This document shows, in pieces, positions 1 to 9,539 of a DNA stretch of 64,000 nucleotides. The notes beneath the pieces are model-generated. The model was not told the origin of the DNA. It did not search any database and saw nothing but the letters and a program-made list of their open reading frames with translations. Made by a program: the position numbers and the translations under genes. Origin of the DNA: Lentzea sp033794685 (GTDB lineage Bacteria > Actinomycetota > Actinomycetes > Mycobacteriales > Pseudonocardiaceae); NCBI GenBank assembly GCA_033794685.1, contig JARAYZ010000006.1; one strand, 5' to 3'. How positions within the stretch are numbered: position 1 is the first letter of the stretch; each line of letters begins with the position of its first letter.

Positions 1-2750
1 TTCGGGAACGCGATCGACGCGGTGGCGCCGCGCACGTCCGAGTCAGGTCCGTCGCCGGCGAGGTTCGTGGCGGTGATCTTGAACTCGTACGGCTGCCCGT
101 GCTTCAGATCCGTGACTGTGAACTGTGCTTCCGACGCGGGCGCCCCCAGCCTGTTCAACGGCTTGCCCGCCTCGCCGTACGCGACCCAGTAGAAGACGTT
201 GGGCAGCGCGTTCCAGGTCAGTTTGACCTCGCCGTTGGACGTCGGCGTGGCCGTCAGTCCGGTCACCTTGGGCGGCAACGGAGGCATCGGCTTCGCGGAC
301 ACGACGTTGCTGGTCGCGCCCTCGCCGCCGGCCGTGGTCGCGGTGACCTTGAACTCGTAGGTGCTGCCGTTCGCGAGCAGCCCCGCGGTGAACGAGGTCC
401 CGGTGGTGACGGGGTACTCGAGCCGGGTGAAGTTCTGGTCGTCCACGTTGCGCTGGTAGATCCAGTACCAGGCGTTGGGAACGGCGTTCCAGCTCAGCGC
501 GACCGTGCCGTCGCCGGCCACCGCGGTGAGGCCAGACGGCGCGGGAGGCGGGTTGTAGCGCGCGGTCGCCTGCACCACAGCGCTCATGGGACCCTCGCCG
601 CCGGTGTTGATCGCGGACACCTTGAACTCGTAGACGTGGTCCTTGATCAGCCCACCCGGCGAGAACGTCGTGCCGGTCGTGACCGGGTACTTGAGCTGCG
701 TGAACTCCTCCTCTTCCGCCGAGACATCACGCTGGTAGATCCAGTACCAGTGCCCGTCGCCGGTCGAGTTCCACTGCAGCTTCACGCTGCCGTCGCCCTG
801 CGAGACAGCGGTGAGGCCGGAAGGCGTCGCAGGCACGTCGAACCGCGCGGTTGCCCGCGCTGGAGCCGACTTCGCGGACTCCACGTTGTGACGGTTGATC
901 GACGAGACAACGAACTCGTAGACGTCGCCCTTCGTCAACCAACCCGGCGTGGCGCTCGTACCGTTCACCACGGGATGTTCGAGCTGGTGGAACTCCTCCT
1001 CCTTCGAGACGTTGCGCTGGTAGACCCAGTACCAGTGGCCTTCGCCGGTCGAACTCCACTGCAGCTTCACGCTGCCGTCGCCCTGCGCGACCGCGGTCAG
1101 CCCGGTCGGAGCGGGTGGCGGCGCGGCCACCACCGCGGCCTGCACGGGATTGGACGGCGGGCTGTCGCCACCACCGTTGCGCGCGCTGACCCGAAACTCG
1201 AAGGTGTGCCCCGGCACCAGGTTGGTGATGGTGTGCTCGGTGCTCGACGGGTTCGAGAACCACACCTCGGTGAAGTCGGTGTGCTGGGCCGTGACGTCGC
1301 GCTTGAACAGCCGGTACTGCACGTTCGTCGTGCCGGGAACGGCGTTCCACTGCAGCTTCACGTCGGCGTCGGTGCCGGGCGTGGCGCGGAGGTTGGCGGG
1401 CGCGGGCGGCGGGGTGACCTGTGCGGTGGCGCTGACGGTCGTGGAGAACACGCCCTCACCGCTGGAGTTGACCGCGCTGACGCGGAACTCGTAGGTGTGC
1501 CCGTTCTTGAGCCCGCCCAGCTCCTCGAAGTTGGTGTCGACGGTGTTGTGGCCGCGACTGAAGTGCGTCTGCCCCGCGGTGACGTCCCTTCGGTAGAGCC
1601 AGAAGTTCAGCCCGCTCGGCGCGTTCCAGCTGACCCGCCCGGTTCCGTCGGTGTTGAACGAGACCGCGACACCGGTCGGCGCCGCCGGTCCGGTGGGCGC
1701 CGTGCGCGGCCACGTGATGTCGACGAACCGCGGCCGGTAGATCCGCACATCGCGGTAGTTGTCGCCTTCGTCGAGGCTGTTCAGGTTGTACGACATCAGC
1801 AACTTGCCCGGATCAGCCTGCTCCTGGTGCAGCTGCGCGTCGTACGCGAACTTCATGATGCCGTCGGGTTCCGGCGCCTTGTGCAGGTAGCTGGGCCCGA
1901 CGAACGGCCCCGTGGGACTGCTTGCGGTGTACGCGACGAACCACGGGCTGAAGCCCACGTTGCCGTCGTGCGTGACGAGAACGATCTGACCGTCCTTGCG
2001 CACCACCGAGAAAGCCGTGCCACCGCCCGAGAACAGCCGCTTGGACTGCGCTTCGTCACTCACCCAGCCCGTGCCGTTCCAGTACTGCCACGCCGCCGCG
2101 AGATTGCCGCTCGCGGCCCTCGCGACGTGGGCGAACTTGTACCCGTCCACGTCCTCCGTGCCGTAGACGTAGTCGAACCCGCCCTCGGTGAAGATCGCGG
2201 TACCCCACCCGACCTTGTTCGCCCGATCGAGGTCCACCACGCTCGCGACGGTCAACGCCGGCAGGGTGAACGTGACCAGCGACGTACCGATCCGGCGGAA
2301 CCCGAGCGGCCCTTCACCCGCGTTCTCGTACCGGCCGTAGAGCGCTTTCAACGCTCCACCCTGGACGGTCGCGGCACCGATCCAGTAGAAGTGCGCCGGA
2401 TTGCTGCCCGTGACGAGTGTCGTCGGGTTCTGCGCGGTACCGCCGTGCACGGTCTGGACCAGCTGGTTGCCCTGCTGCACCACGATGGAGTTGCGGATGA
2501 ACGGCGCGGTCCTCGGCCTGCTGTGGTCAGCGTTGACGCTGCCGAGGAACGTGTCGGAGAAGAGCCAGGCGACCCGGCCGTCCGGCAGCGGCACGGAGAC
2601 CGTGCTGTCACCACCGGTCCAGTGGCCGCCTTGGTTGCCGTAGGCGTTGAACTGGTTGTTCAGGTCGGCTGACGGCGTCGCCTGCACCTGCGGTGGTACC
2701 GCGATGAGGCTGAACAACATCAACAAGGACAGCATGAACCGGCGTCTCAC
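1..2750 (-). CDS. Secreted propeller-type protein with FN3 repeats (partial)
   Basis: Reads from a GTG at 2750 with a GGGGGT ribosome site just upstream, and runs off the left edge after about 916 residues. The start VRRRFMLSLLMLFSLIAVPP followed by VQATPSAD is a signal peptide with a cleavage site near residue 25. Residues about 30-340 (GGDSTVSVPLPDGRVAWLFSD) resemble the DUF4185/DUF5005 propeller-like domains found next to glycoside hydrolases. Six fibronectin type III repeats of 85-95 residues follow, each with the YEF[KR]V[ST]A core; repeats 3 to 5 also share a WYW[IV]YQR segment, so they look recently duplicated. It is probably exported and may bind or act on polysaccharide; no catalytic residues can be assigned. 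The opposite strand carries an equally long open frame that I judge to be an artefact of high GC. Confidence 0.85.
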   Translation of the reverse strand, partial: MRRRFMLSLLMLFSLIAVPPQVQATPSADLNNQFNAYGNQGGHWTGGDSTVSVPLPDGRVAWLFSDTFLGSVNADHSRPRTAPFIRNSIVVQQGNQLVQTVHGGTAQNPTTLVTGSNPAHFYWIGAATVQGGALKALYGRYENAGEGPLGFRRIGTSLVTFTLPALTVASVVDLDRANKVGWGTAIFTEGGFDYVYGTEDVDGYKFAHVARAASGNLAAAWQYWNGTGWVSDEAQSKRLFSGGGTAFSVVRKDGQIVLVTHDGNVGFSPWFVAYTASSPTGPFVGPSYLHKAPEPDGIMKFAYDAQLHQEQADPGKLLMSYNLNSLDEGDNYRDVRIYRPRFVDITWPRTAPTGPAAPTGVAVSFNTDGTGRVSWNAPSGLNFWLYRRDVTAGQTHFSRGHNTVDTNFEELGGLKNGHTYEFRVSAVNSSGEGVFSTTVSATAQVTPPPAPANLRATPGTDADVKLQWNAVPGTTNVQYRLFKRDVTAQHTDFTEVWFSNPSSTEHTITNLVPGHTFEFRVSARNGGGDSPPSNPVQAAVVAAPPPAPTGLTAVAQGDGSVKLQWSSTGEGHWYWVYQRNVSKEEEFHQLEHPVVNGTSATPGWLTKGDVYEFVVSSINRHNVESAKSAPARATARFDVPATPSGLTAVSQGDGSVKLQWNSTGDGHWYWIYQRDVSAEEEEFTQLKYPVTTGTTFSPGGLIKDHVYEFKVSAINTGGEGPMSAVVQATARYNPPPAPSGLTAVAGDGTVALSWNAVPNAWYWIYQRNVDDQNFTRLEYPVTTGTSFTAGLLANGSTYEFKVTATTAGGEGATSNVVSAKPMPPLPPKVTGLTATPTSNGEVKLTWNALPNVFYWVAYGEAGKPLNRLGAPASEAQFTVTDLKHGQPYEFKITATNLAGDGPDSDVRGATASIAFP

Positions 2751-2807
2751 CGCGTACCCCCAGGCAGTTGCAGTGACGAAGTAGAGGGACTGTACATACG
2801 AGACGAT

Positions 2808-2841
2808 CCGGTGCAACAGCACTGAACGGGCTATGCACCGG
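2808..2841. repeat. Inverted repeat CCGGTGCA-N18-TGCACCGG
   Basis: Perfect 8-bp arms at 2808-2815 and 2834-2841. It lies 58 bp upstream of the secreted FN3 protein start (2750) and about 95 bp beyond the stop of the NB-ARC gene, both on the minus strand. It could be an operator for the FN3 gene. The 18-nt loop and absence of a T-run argue against an intrinsic terminator. The rest of the 2751-2935 gap shows nothing I can name. Confidence 0.3.
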
Positions 2842-2935
2842 TTCAACGGGTCTCGCCAGACTCCACCAACACCGAAACTGTCACCTGCGGAACTGTGAAG
2901 ACGTGACTGGTCGTACGAGGAGGTGAACGGCCGCA

Positions 2936-4906
2936 CTAAGGCGCTTCCAACTCCCGTGGAGCGGTATCGGTGGAAGGCCGTGTGCCAGAGATCGCGTCCG
3001 CGTCCTGGGCCTGTCGAGCTTCGTGCGCGGTCAGCGATTGCCGAGCCAGGGTTCGGGCCGTGTCCGCGTTGCCTGCCACGAGTAGCCAGCGCAGCAAGTT
3101 CTCGATCAGTCGTGCCGTCTCAGCAGACCTGCAGTCGACGGCCTTTGAGTGGACGACATGGGGGAACAGGGTCGCGTACAGCGGCCAGTTGGCCGCGTCA
3201 TCCGGGTCTCCCGGATCGTGTGCGGCGAGCGCGGCGTGTACGGCGTGCCGTGACTTTTCCTGCAGTTCCAAATCCATCTGACCGCGGACGACGACCTGGA
3301 GCAGCGGGTGCAGGGCGAGGCTGTCGTCGCGGCGGTCGACCTCGACAAGGCTGCACTGAGCAAGGTGCTGGAGGGCGTTTCGCAAGCGGATCGTCTCGTA
3401 CGGCTCCCGGTCATCTGACTCAGACTCGGAGGTCCGTTCGGCCTTGGCCACGAGGGCGTGAGGTATGCGTGCCGGCGCGAAGAACGCGCACAGACGGAGG
3501 AGTGACAGTGCCTGTCGGTCTTCGGCTTTGATCCGCGCCAGGGGAACGTTCCAGATTGCTCCGACAGGCAGTGCGTGATCGCCGCCAGATTGTTGAACTT
3601 GCAGCAGCGCGGTGCCGTCTCCCGCCAGCAGCCGGAGGCATTCGGACACCGAGGTGCCTGTCCGGCTGAGCCACGAGCCCACCTGGTCCACTGCCGCGGG
3701 AAGATCACCGAGCGCTTCCGCGAGCTCGTCGGCGTCGATGTCCACACCACGACGGCGCAGGAGCTCCCTGCTTTCCGCACGGGTGAACAGACCTACCCTG
3801 ACGGGCCGTGCCACGCCTTCCCAAAAGGGGTTTCGTGACGTGATGAGGACGTGTCCGCGGCCTCCCGGCAGGAAGCCGCGGATCGAGTCAGGTCGTTCAG
3901 CGTTGTCGAACACGAGAAGCCACCTGCGATGACTTTCGCTGACTCGCAACGCTTCGAGCACGGCCGGCACGGCGATCTCCGCGCTCGAAGCCTGGATGTT
4001 CATCCGCTTCGCCAGCTCCACGAATGCGTGGTGCACAGTCGCTTGGTGCTCAGCGGAGATCCACCAGACCATGTCGTAGTCACCAGCGTGCCGGTGGACG
4101 TATTCGACAACGAGTTGCGACTTGCCTGTCCCTGCCGTGCCGTGGAGCACCTGTGGTCGAGCAGGAGACCCGTCCAGCGGAACCAGTTGATGGCCTAGAT
4201 GCCGAAGCAGCTCGGCTCGTCCGGCGAAGTCGGGATTGCGAGACGGTACCGGTCCCCACACCGCCGGCGGAGGGCTGTCCTTCCACGCCGCTACGTTCAT
4301 CACCTGTTCAGGCGTCGCGACCGCGTCTGCGATGGTGGCGACGGCGACCCGTTCCGCCTGCAACACCTTCGCCAAGGTATCCAGCTGTGTCAGCTGTTCC
4401 TCGAGTTCGGCGATCTTCGTCTGGTCCTTCTCCCGAGTCGCACGCTCGGCGGCCAGTTGATCCTGGATCATGTCGATGTCCTGCTCGACCACAGCGATGC
4501 GGTCGGCCAGCCTGCCGTCGCGATCCTCCAACTCGACCTCGTGGACGATCAGGATGTTCTTGTTCGCGGCCGCGGCGTAGAGCAGATCCCGACCTTGATC
4601 GCGTTCCTCGTGAGTGAGGCCGGCATCGGTACTTGCTTTCACCCAGTCTTGAAAACGGCGCAACCACGCGAGTTTGGGCAGTCGCTCACCGCTGAGGTAG
4701 CGGGACATGCTCCCCGCCCCCATGCCCAACTCGGCTTCCAGCTTCTGGGAGGTCAGCCCCGTTCGCTTTCGCAGCATCCTGAGGTACTCGGCGAACTCCC
4801 GGCTCTCGTGCGCAAGGTCCCGCTTGCCTTCGAGGTTGGCCAGGGACCTGCCAGTCTTCGGTGGATCATCCTCATCGCCACTTCCCACACCCTCACCCGT
4901 CTCCAT
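2936..4906 (-). CDS. HTH / coiled-coil / NB-ARC STAND regulator
   Basis: The ATG at 4906 (METGEG) is preceded by GGGGGTGG at good spacing, so I prefer it to an ATG 147 bp upstream that has no ribosome site; this gives 656 aa. Order: an XRE-like helix-turn-helix at about residues 35-85 (RTGLTSQKLEAELGMG, then MSRYLSGERLPKL), a coiled coil at about 120-190, and an NB-ARC NTPase from about 225 with FAGRAELLRHL, P-loop GTAGTGKSQ, Walker B LLVFDNAE and the GHVLITSRN sensor. A winged-helix-like region and only a stub of C-terminal helices follow. NB-ARC proteins of this family normally carry a long TPR array, so this one looks short. It is probably an ATP-dependent signalling switch; whether it acts in transcription or defence is not shown. 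It sits alone between two secreted-protein genes. Confidence 0.8.
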   Translation of the reverse strand: METGEGVGSGDEDDPPKTGRSLANLEGKRDLAHESREFAEYLRMLRKRTGLTSQKLEAELGMGAGSMSRYLSGERLPKLAWLRRFQDWVKASTDAGLTHEERDQGRDLLYAAAANKNILIVHEVELEDRDGRLADRIAVVEQDIDMIQDQLAAERATREKDQTKIAELEEQLTQLDTLAKVLQAERVAVATIADAVATPEQVMNVAAWKDSPPPAVWGPVPSRNPDFAGRAELLRHLGHQLVPLDGSPARPQVLHGTAGTGKSQLVVEYVHRHAGDYDMVWWISAEHQATVHHAFVELAKRMNIQASSAEIAVPAVLEALRVSESHRRWLLVFDNAERPDSIRGFLPGGRGHVLITSRNPFWEGVARPVRVGLFTRAESRELLRRRGVDIDADELAEALGDLPAAVDQVGSWLSRTGTSVSECLRLLAGDGTALLQVQQSGGDHALPVGAIWNVPLARIKAEDRQALSLLRLCAFFAPARIPHALVAKAERTSESESDDREPYETIRLRNALQHLAQCSLVEVDRRDDSLALHPLLQVVVRGQMDLELQEKSRHAVHAALAAHDPGDPDDAANWPLYATLFPHVVHSKAVDCRSAETARLIENLLRWLLVAGNADTARTLARQSLTAHEARQAQDADAISGTRPSTDTAPRELEAP

Positions 4907-5119
4907 TTGCCACCCCCGCAAACTGCGGTCTGCCTGACAAGAACATTTTTGCTCATTACGCAAATGCGCCAGCGCTGGTGAACTCGCTACCGAGATTGTT
5001 CCCCATACTGGAATGGATGGTGCAGGAACGTGCACAAGCCAGCCGATGAGCAACGGGGTCGTGACATCCGGGCAATGATGTGGCTCCTGTTCCGGATAGC
5101 GCTGGAACTCACGCGATTC

Positions 5120-7501
5120 CTACTGGATGATCACCCCTGAGCCCGCAGGCCGACCTGTGACGCGATAGAGCGCTGTTGCCGTGGCGGGATTCGCGCCGGG
5201 AGCGTAGACGTGCAGGGAGACGCTGTCTCCCTGCACGGGACTCAGGCGTCCGCCGTCGATCGCGGTGACGCGGAACGGATTGTTCGTCGTGGTGCCGTCG
5301 ACAACCAGCGTGCCCACGCCTTGGAAGCTGCCGACCGAACTGTTGGCACCGCTGACCGACAACCAGTCGACGCTGGTGGCCGTGAACTGGGTGGAGTGGC
5401 AGTCGCTCGGGTTGGGGAGTTTGCAGTTCTTGTTCTTGTTGCCGGCATATCCCACGAAGTAGGTGAACGAGAACGTGCTGGCCTGGTCAACCGTTCCGTC
5501 TGGCCGGTACATGACATCGAACCCGAAGTTGACGTCGTCGGACTGCGCATTGCCGGTCAGGCCGGGCAGGAGGTCAACCGGGTTGTTGTCGACGTCGGTG
5601 TGCACGGGTGTCAGCGTCTTCTTCCCGGCTACGTCGGTCGGGCCTGAAGGGTCGTAGACCGTGAGGAAGTCGAACGTCACCGGGCTCCAGTTTCCGGCGC
5701 CGTCTCGCGCTCGCACATTGACCTTGTGCACGCCACTGGCCAGAGCGTTGCCGAACGACGCGGCGAAGCCGGCGCCATCGGGACTCATGGCCACTCCGTT
5801 GCCCGGACCTGGGTCGAGGTCGCCGAGGTAGTACTCGGCGACAGCGACTCCGGACAAGTCGTCAGTCGCCCCGACGCTGAGGCTCGCTGTCGCGGCGAGA
5901 GGCTTGGGATTGGTGGACCACGTGAAAGTACCGACAACGGGAGCGGTCCGGTCTGTCGTCACCGTGACGCTGTTGCTAGCGGCGCTTTCTCCGCCAATCG
6001 CCACGGCAGTCACGTAGTAGGTGTGCGTGCCCTCGGATGCGGTGTTGTCGCTGTAGGCCGCCGAAATGCTGGTGCCGGCCAGAAGGCCGTCCCGGTAGAT
6101 GTTGTACGACGTCGCACTCCCGACTGAATCCCAAGTCAGTTGAGCGGTGATGGCAGGAGAGCTCGCGGAGAGGCCGGCCGGGCTCGCCGGAACAGCAGGA
6201 GCGCTGAGATACGCCTGTGGGCGCGGAACCGGCGCCGTGGTCAGATCGGTCGCGAAGCTGCCGAACACGACGAGGCCGTCTTGTGTCAACTGGAGTGGAC
6301 CGAACGAGGCATCGTTCGGCTGCTGCCCGGCTGGGGTCACATCTGCTTGGGTGATCACGCCCGTCTGCATGTCCCGCACGAAGACATGCGAGTTCGTGCC
6401 CATGCCACTGGTGTCGATGACGGGAGCGTTCACGAATCCGACGTACCGGCCGTCCGTGCTGACAGCGGGTGGCTCGTTGACTGAACCGCTCATCGGCACG
6501 TCTGGCGACGCCACGTTCACGAGCGTCTCGGCACCGGTCTGCAGGTCGCGCCGGAACACGTGATACGCCAGCCTGTCCGGGCGAAGACTCGTGTACACGA
6601 CGTACCGGCCGTCGCCCGACACGCTCGCGTGGTTGTTCTGCGTGCCCTGCACGCCATGAGGTGAGGCGATGAGTTGGACGGTGCCAGTCACCATGTTCCG
6701 CACGTAAATGTGGAATCCCGGCTCCACGCCCGGAACAAGCGGGGAACTCGACCAGAAGGCGACGATCGTGCCGTCATCGGACATGCTCGGCCGGTACGCC
6801 TGGTAGCTCGACCAGACTCCCGAGTTCACCGCGCCGTGGTTTCCGGTGCTGTCGATCGCCACGGGGCTGATGACGCCGGTCGTGCGGTTTCGCACGTAAG
6901 CGTTGTAGCCGGTCCAGTTGCAGGGAAACTGTGGGCAGAAGTAGCCCGGCCATCCAGTGCGGAGCTCGCCACTGAAGCCGACGACATTTCCGTCCGGGCT
7001 GATCCCGAAGCAGTTCGAGGTGTTGTCGAAGGTCCCCGCGGCGCGGACCGTGGTGTTGAGCTGAAGGTCGCGCACGTAACAGTGATAGCTGAAGTTCGTG
7101 TTGCCATCACCGAGGTTGCCGGCGTTCGACCAGAACGTCGCGTGGCGCCCAGAAGCACTGATGATCGGGTAATACGACGACTCGTTCGCGAACGCGCCAG
7201 AGCTGTTGACGCTGACAGCCACCGTGGCATTGGTCGTCCTGTCGCGCACGTAGACCTGGTTCTGGCCGATCTGCGAAACGAGGCCCGGCACCAGGTTCGT
7301 CGCCGAGGAGTTGAAGGCGACGTGGCGCCCGTCCGGAGTCACACCGCTACTGCCGTAGCTGCTTGAATTCGGCAGAGCACCGCCGTCCCCGAGTGATGCC
7401 AGAGACGGTCCTGGACCAGCCGCTGTCGCCGGCGCTGCGGGCACGAGCACCAGGGTCGCGCAGGTAACGGCAACGAGGAACAGCCTGCTGGTCTTGTGCA
7501 T
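5120..7501 (-). CDS. Secreted WD40-like propeller protein with an FN3 domain
   Basis: The start at 7501 (MHKTSRLFLVAV) has GGAG five bases upstream; an in-frame ATG 21 bp earlier has no ribosome site. 793 aa. The signal peptide ends near ATAAGPG. Residues about 45-420 hold repeated blades of the TolB/WD40-like kind (TPDGRHVAFNS, SADGRYVVYTS-type segments, each followed by VYVRD or a close variant). A fibronectin III domain lies at about 440-530 (LTWDSVGSATSYNIYRDG), then an Ig-like region and a C-terminal domain of unknown type. It is an exported, probably extracellular, protein without visible catalytic residues. Its role is unknown. It may be functionally related to the FN3 protein at the left edge but shares no operon with it. 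Confidence 0.8.
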   Translation of the reverse strand: MHKTSRLFLVAVTCATLVLVPAAPATAAGPGPSLASLGDGGALPNSSSYGSSGVTPDGRHVAFNSSATNLVPGLVSQIGQNQVYVRDRTTNATVAVSVNSSGAFANESSYYPIISASGRHATFWSNAGNLGDGNTNFSYHCYVRDLQLNTTVRAAGTFDNTSNCFGISPDGNVVGFSGELRTGWPGYFCPQFPCNWTGYNAYVRNRTTGVISPVAIDSTGNHGAVNSGVWSSYQAYRPSMSDDGTIVAFWSSSPLVPGVEPGFHIYVRNMVTGTVQLIASPHGVQGTQNNHASVSGDGRYVVYTSLRPDRLAYHVFRRDLQTGAETLVNVASPDVPMSGSVNEPPAVSTDGRYVGFVNAPVIDTSGMGTNSHVFVRDMQTGVITQADVTPAGQQPNDASFGPLQLTQDGLVVFGSFATDLTTAPVPRPQAYLSAPAVPASPAGLSASSPAITAQLTWDSVGSATSYNIYRDGLLAGTSISAAYSDNTASEGTHTYYVTAVAIGGESAASNSVTVTTDRTAPVVGTFTWSTNPKPLAATASLSVGATDDLSGVAVAEYYLGDLDPGPGNGVAMSPDGAGFAASFGNALASGVHKVNVRARDGAGNWSPVTFDFLTVYDPSGPTDVAGKKTLTPVHTDVDNNPVDLLPGLTGNAQSDDVNFGFDVMYRPDGTVDQASTFSFTYFVGYAGNKNKNCKLPNPSDCHSTQFTATSVDWLSVSGANSSVGSFQGVGTLVVDGTTTNNPFRVTAIDGGRLSPVQGDSVSLHVYAPGANPATATALYRVTGRPAGSGVIIQ

Positions 7502-7684
7502 GTCCGCTCCGAGGTCCGGCATGGCATTCGCGTCCGTCTATCGATCGGCCGAGCACGCCGTTACATGTCGAGCGAAAGTTCGTCCTTGCCTGACCAGCAG
7601 GGCAAATCGCCATCTTCACACCACGTGGAATGACGGCACTTTCCGCAGTCCTCCCACAATCAGAGTGGCGTAGCGCGGCCTGGA

Positions 7685-9520
7685 CTAGCTCGACGGTGCG
7701 CCGTGCCCGAACGGGAAGAGCGGGTCGTCGTAGCCCGCGACGTCCTCGGGGTGGCGGCGCACCTGCTCCATCGAGCGGGGCAGGTCGAACGGGAGCCTGC
7801 CCTGCGCGGGGAAGACGCCCGTCAGCGCGTCGGCCAGGGCCTCGTCGGTGCTGCCGTAGCTGACCACCAGGGTCGACACGTGCGGGAGCAACGGCGTCAG
7901 CACCGCCGGGCGGTCCAGCGTCACGTCGACGATCAGCGGGCAGACGGCGGCGATGCGGGCCAACCGGGAGGGCAGGCCCGGCGGGAAGTCCAGGGAGCCC
8001 TGGTGGAACCACGACTCCAGGAACAGGTCGGAGCGCGGGTCGAACGGCGCCATCAGCCGCACCAGCGCCACGTCCGCCTCTTCTGGTGTGGTGACAACGG
8101 TTCCCAGGCGTGCGGCCACTTCGGGCGAGACGTTCTCCACGTAGAGCTTGAGTCCTGGCCTCAACGGCAGTGCTGCCGCGTCCGGACCCGCCTGCAGCAC
8201 GGTGATCGAACGGGCCTGGGCGGCGTGGCCCTCGTCGCGGAAGTCCTGTCGTCCCACCGTCTCCGCCGCCTGGTCCTCGTCCACGAACGGATTGTCGAAC
8301 AGGCCCAGGTGGAACTTCAGCGCGAGGATTCGGCGTGCGGACTCGTCGATCCGTGCTTCCGTGACGCGGCCCTGCGCCACGAGTTCCAGCAGGACTTCTA
8401 CGCATTCCTCGCCGCCGAACTGGTCGGCTCCCGCGGACAGGGCGAGTTCCATGCGTCCGTGCGGGTCCAGGTGTTCTACGCCCCAGGCTCGGGCGGGGAG
8501 CACCTTGTCGCCCACGTGGTTGTCCATGACGAGTTCCCAGTCGGTGAGCACCACCCCGTCGAAGCCGAGGCGGTCGCGCAGCATGCCGGTGACCACCTGG
8601 CGGTTGTAGCCGAAACCGACCTGCTCGATCGGCTCACCGTCGACCTCCAGGCCGACCGGCATGCCGTAGTACGGCATCACCACCGCCGTGCCGGCCTCGA
8701 CCACCGCGCGGAACGGGGCCAGGTGGTCGTCGAAGCGGCCGCCCGGGTAGACCTGCTCGCGGCCGTACGGGAAGTGTGCGTCCTCGCCGTCCTTCTGGGG
8801 GCCGCCGCCGGGGAAGTGCTTGCTGGTGCAGGCGACCGAGTCCGGTCCGAGCGACGGGCCCTGGAACCCCTGCACGTAGGCCACGGCCAGTTCGGACGTC
8901 AGCGCGGCGTCCTGGCCGAACGTGCCCGCCTGCCTGGCCCAACGCGGTTCGGTGGCCAGGTCGATCGCGGGGTGCAGGGCGTAGCGGATGCCGACCGCGA
9001 CGTACTCCTGGCGGGCGATGTCCGCGAACCGGCGCACGAGCGACGGATCGCGCAGCGCGGCCAGTCCGAGCGCTTCCGGCCACTGGGAGAAGGCCTTGGC
9101 GGTGAAGGAAACCCCCGCGTTCTCCAGGAAGGCGTGCCGCGGGTCGGTCGAGATGGTGACCGGGATCCCGTGCGGCGTGCTCTCGGCGATGCGCTGGAGG
9201 TTGTTGTGCCAGCGCGCGGCCATGCGGGCGTCGTGGAGTGCGTGCACGTTGAAGTGCGAGAGGTGCTTCTCCTTCACCACGACGCTGGTGGGAGACTTGC
9301 TGATGTCGCCGGGCGCCTCCTTCACGGTGCCGTCGGCGCCCGCCTCGATGACGGTGTGGAACAGCAGTCCCGCCTTCTCCTCCAGCGTCAGTCTGGAAAG
9401 CAGGTCCTCCACCCTCTCGGCCACCGGCAGCCGCGGGTCCTCGTAGGGGTCCAGGACACCGTTGCCGTTGAGGTCGCGGTATTCGACACCGTCCTCGGAA
9501 ATCAGCCGCACGGGCCGCAT
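7685..9520 (-). CDS. Glycoside hydrolase family 3 beta-glycosidase (cytoplasmic)
   Basis: 611 aa with GGAGGT upstream of the ATG. The N-terminal (beta/alpha)8 domain includes LTLEEKAGLLFHT, the KHFPGGGPQKDGED substrate-site segment and FDGVVLTDWE, whose Asp near residue 327 is the expected nucleophile. The C-terminal sandwich domain follows (VDVTLDRPAVL). No signal peptide is present, so it should act on oligosaccharides after import. It is the last gene of the six-gene lacI operon and starts 19 bp after the secreted hydrolase. In known sophoro-oligosaccharide loci (LacI, binding protein, two permeases, GH3) the GH3 cleaves short beta-1,2-glucans; that substrate is an inference here, and beta-xylosidase or other beta-glucosidase activity is also possible. 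Confidence 0.88.
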   Translation of the reverse strand: MRPVRLISEDGVEYRDLNGNGVLDPYEDPRLPVAERVEDLLSRLTLEEKAGLLFHTVIEAGADGTVKEAPGDISKSPTSVVVKEKHLSHFNVHALHDARMAARWHNNLQRIAESTPHGIPVTISTDPRHAFLENAGVSFTAKAFSQWPEALGLAALRDPSLVRRFADIARQEYVAVGIRYALHPAIDLATEPRWARQAGTFGQDAALTSELAVAYVQGFQGPSLGPDSVACTSKHFPGGGPQKDGEDAHFPYGREQVYPGGRFDDHLAPFRAVVEAGTAVVMPYYGMPVGLEVDGEPIEQVGFGYNRQVVTGMLRDRLGFDGVVLTDWELVMDNHVGDKVLPARAWGVEHLDPHGRMELALSAGADQFGGEECVEVLLELVAQGRVTEARIDESARRILALKFHLGLFDNPFVDEDQAAETVGRQDFRDEGHAAQARSITVLQAGPDAAALPLRPGLKLYVENVSPEVAARLGTVVTTPEEADVALVRLMAPFDPRSDLFLESWFHQGSLDFPPGLPSRLARIAAVCPLIVDVTLDRPAVLTPLLPHVSTLVVSYGSTDEALADALTGVFPAQGRLPFDLPRSMEQVRRHPEDVAGYDDPLFPFGHGAPSS

Positions 9521-9539
9521 GCCAACACCTCCGTTGTGC

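Noticed and set aside
99..2672. 857-codon plus-strand open frame opposite the secreted FN3 protein
   Set aside because: No domain, signal or ribosome site; the minus-strand reading gives a clear signal peptide, propeller domain and FN3 repeats. It is a codon-bias shadow.
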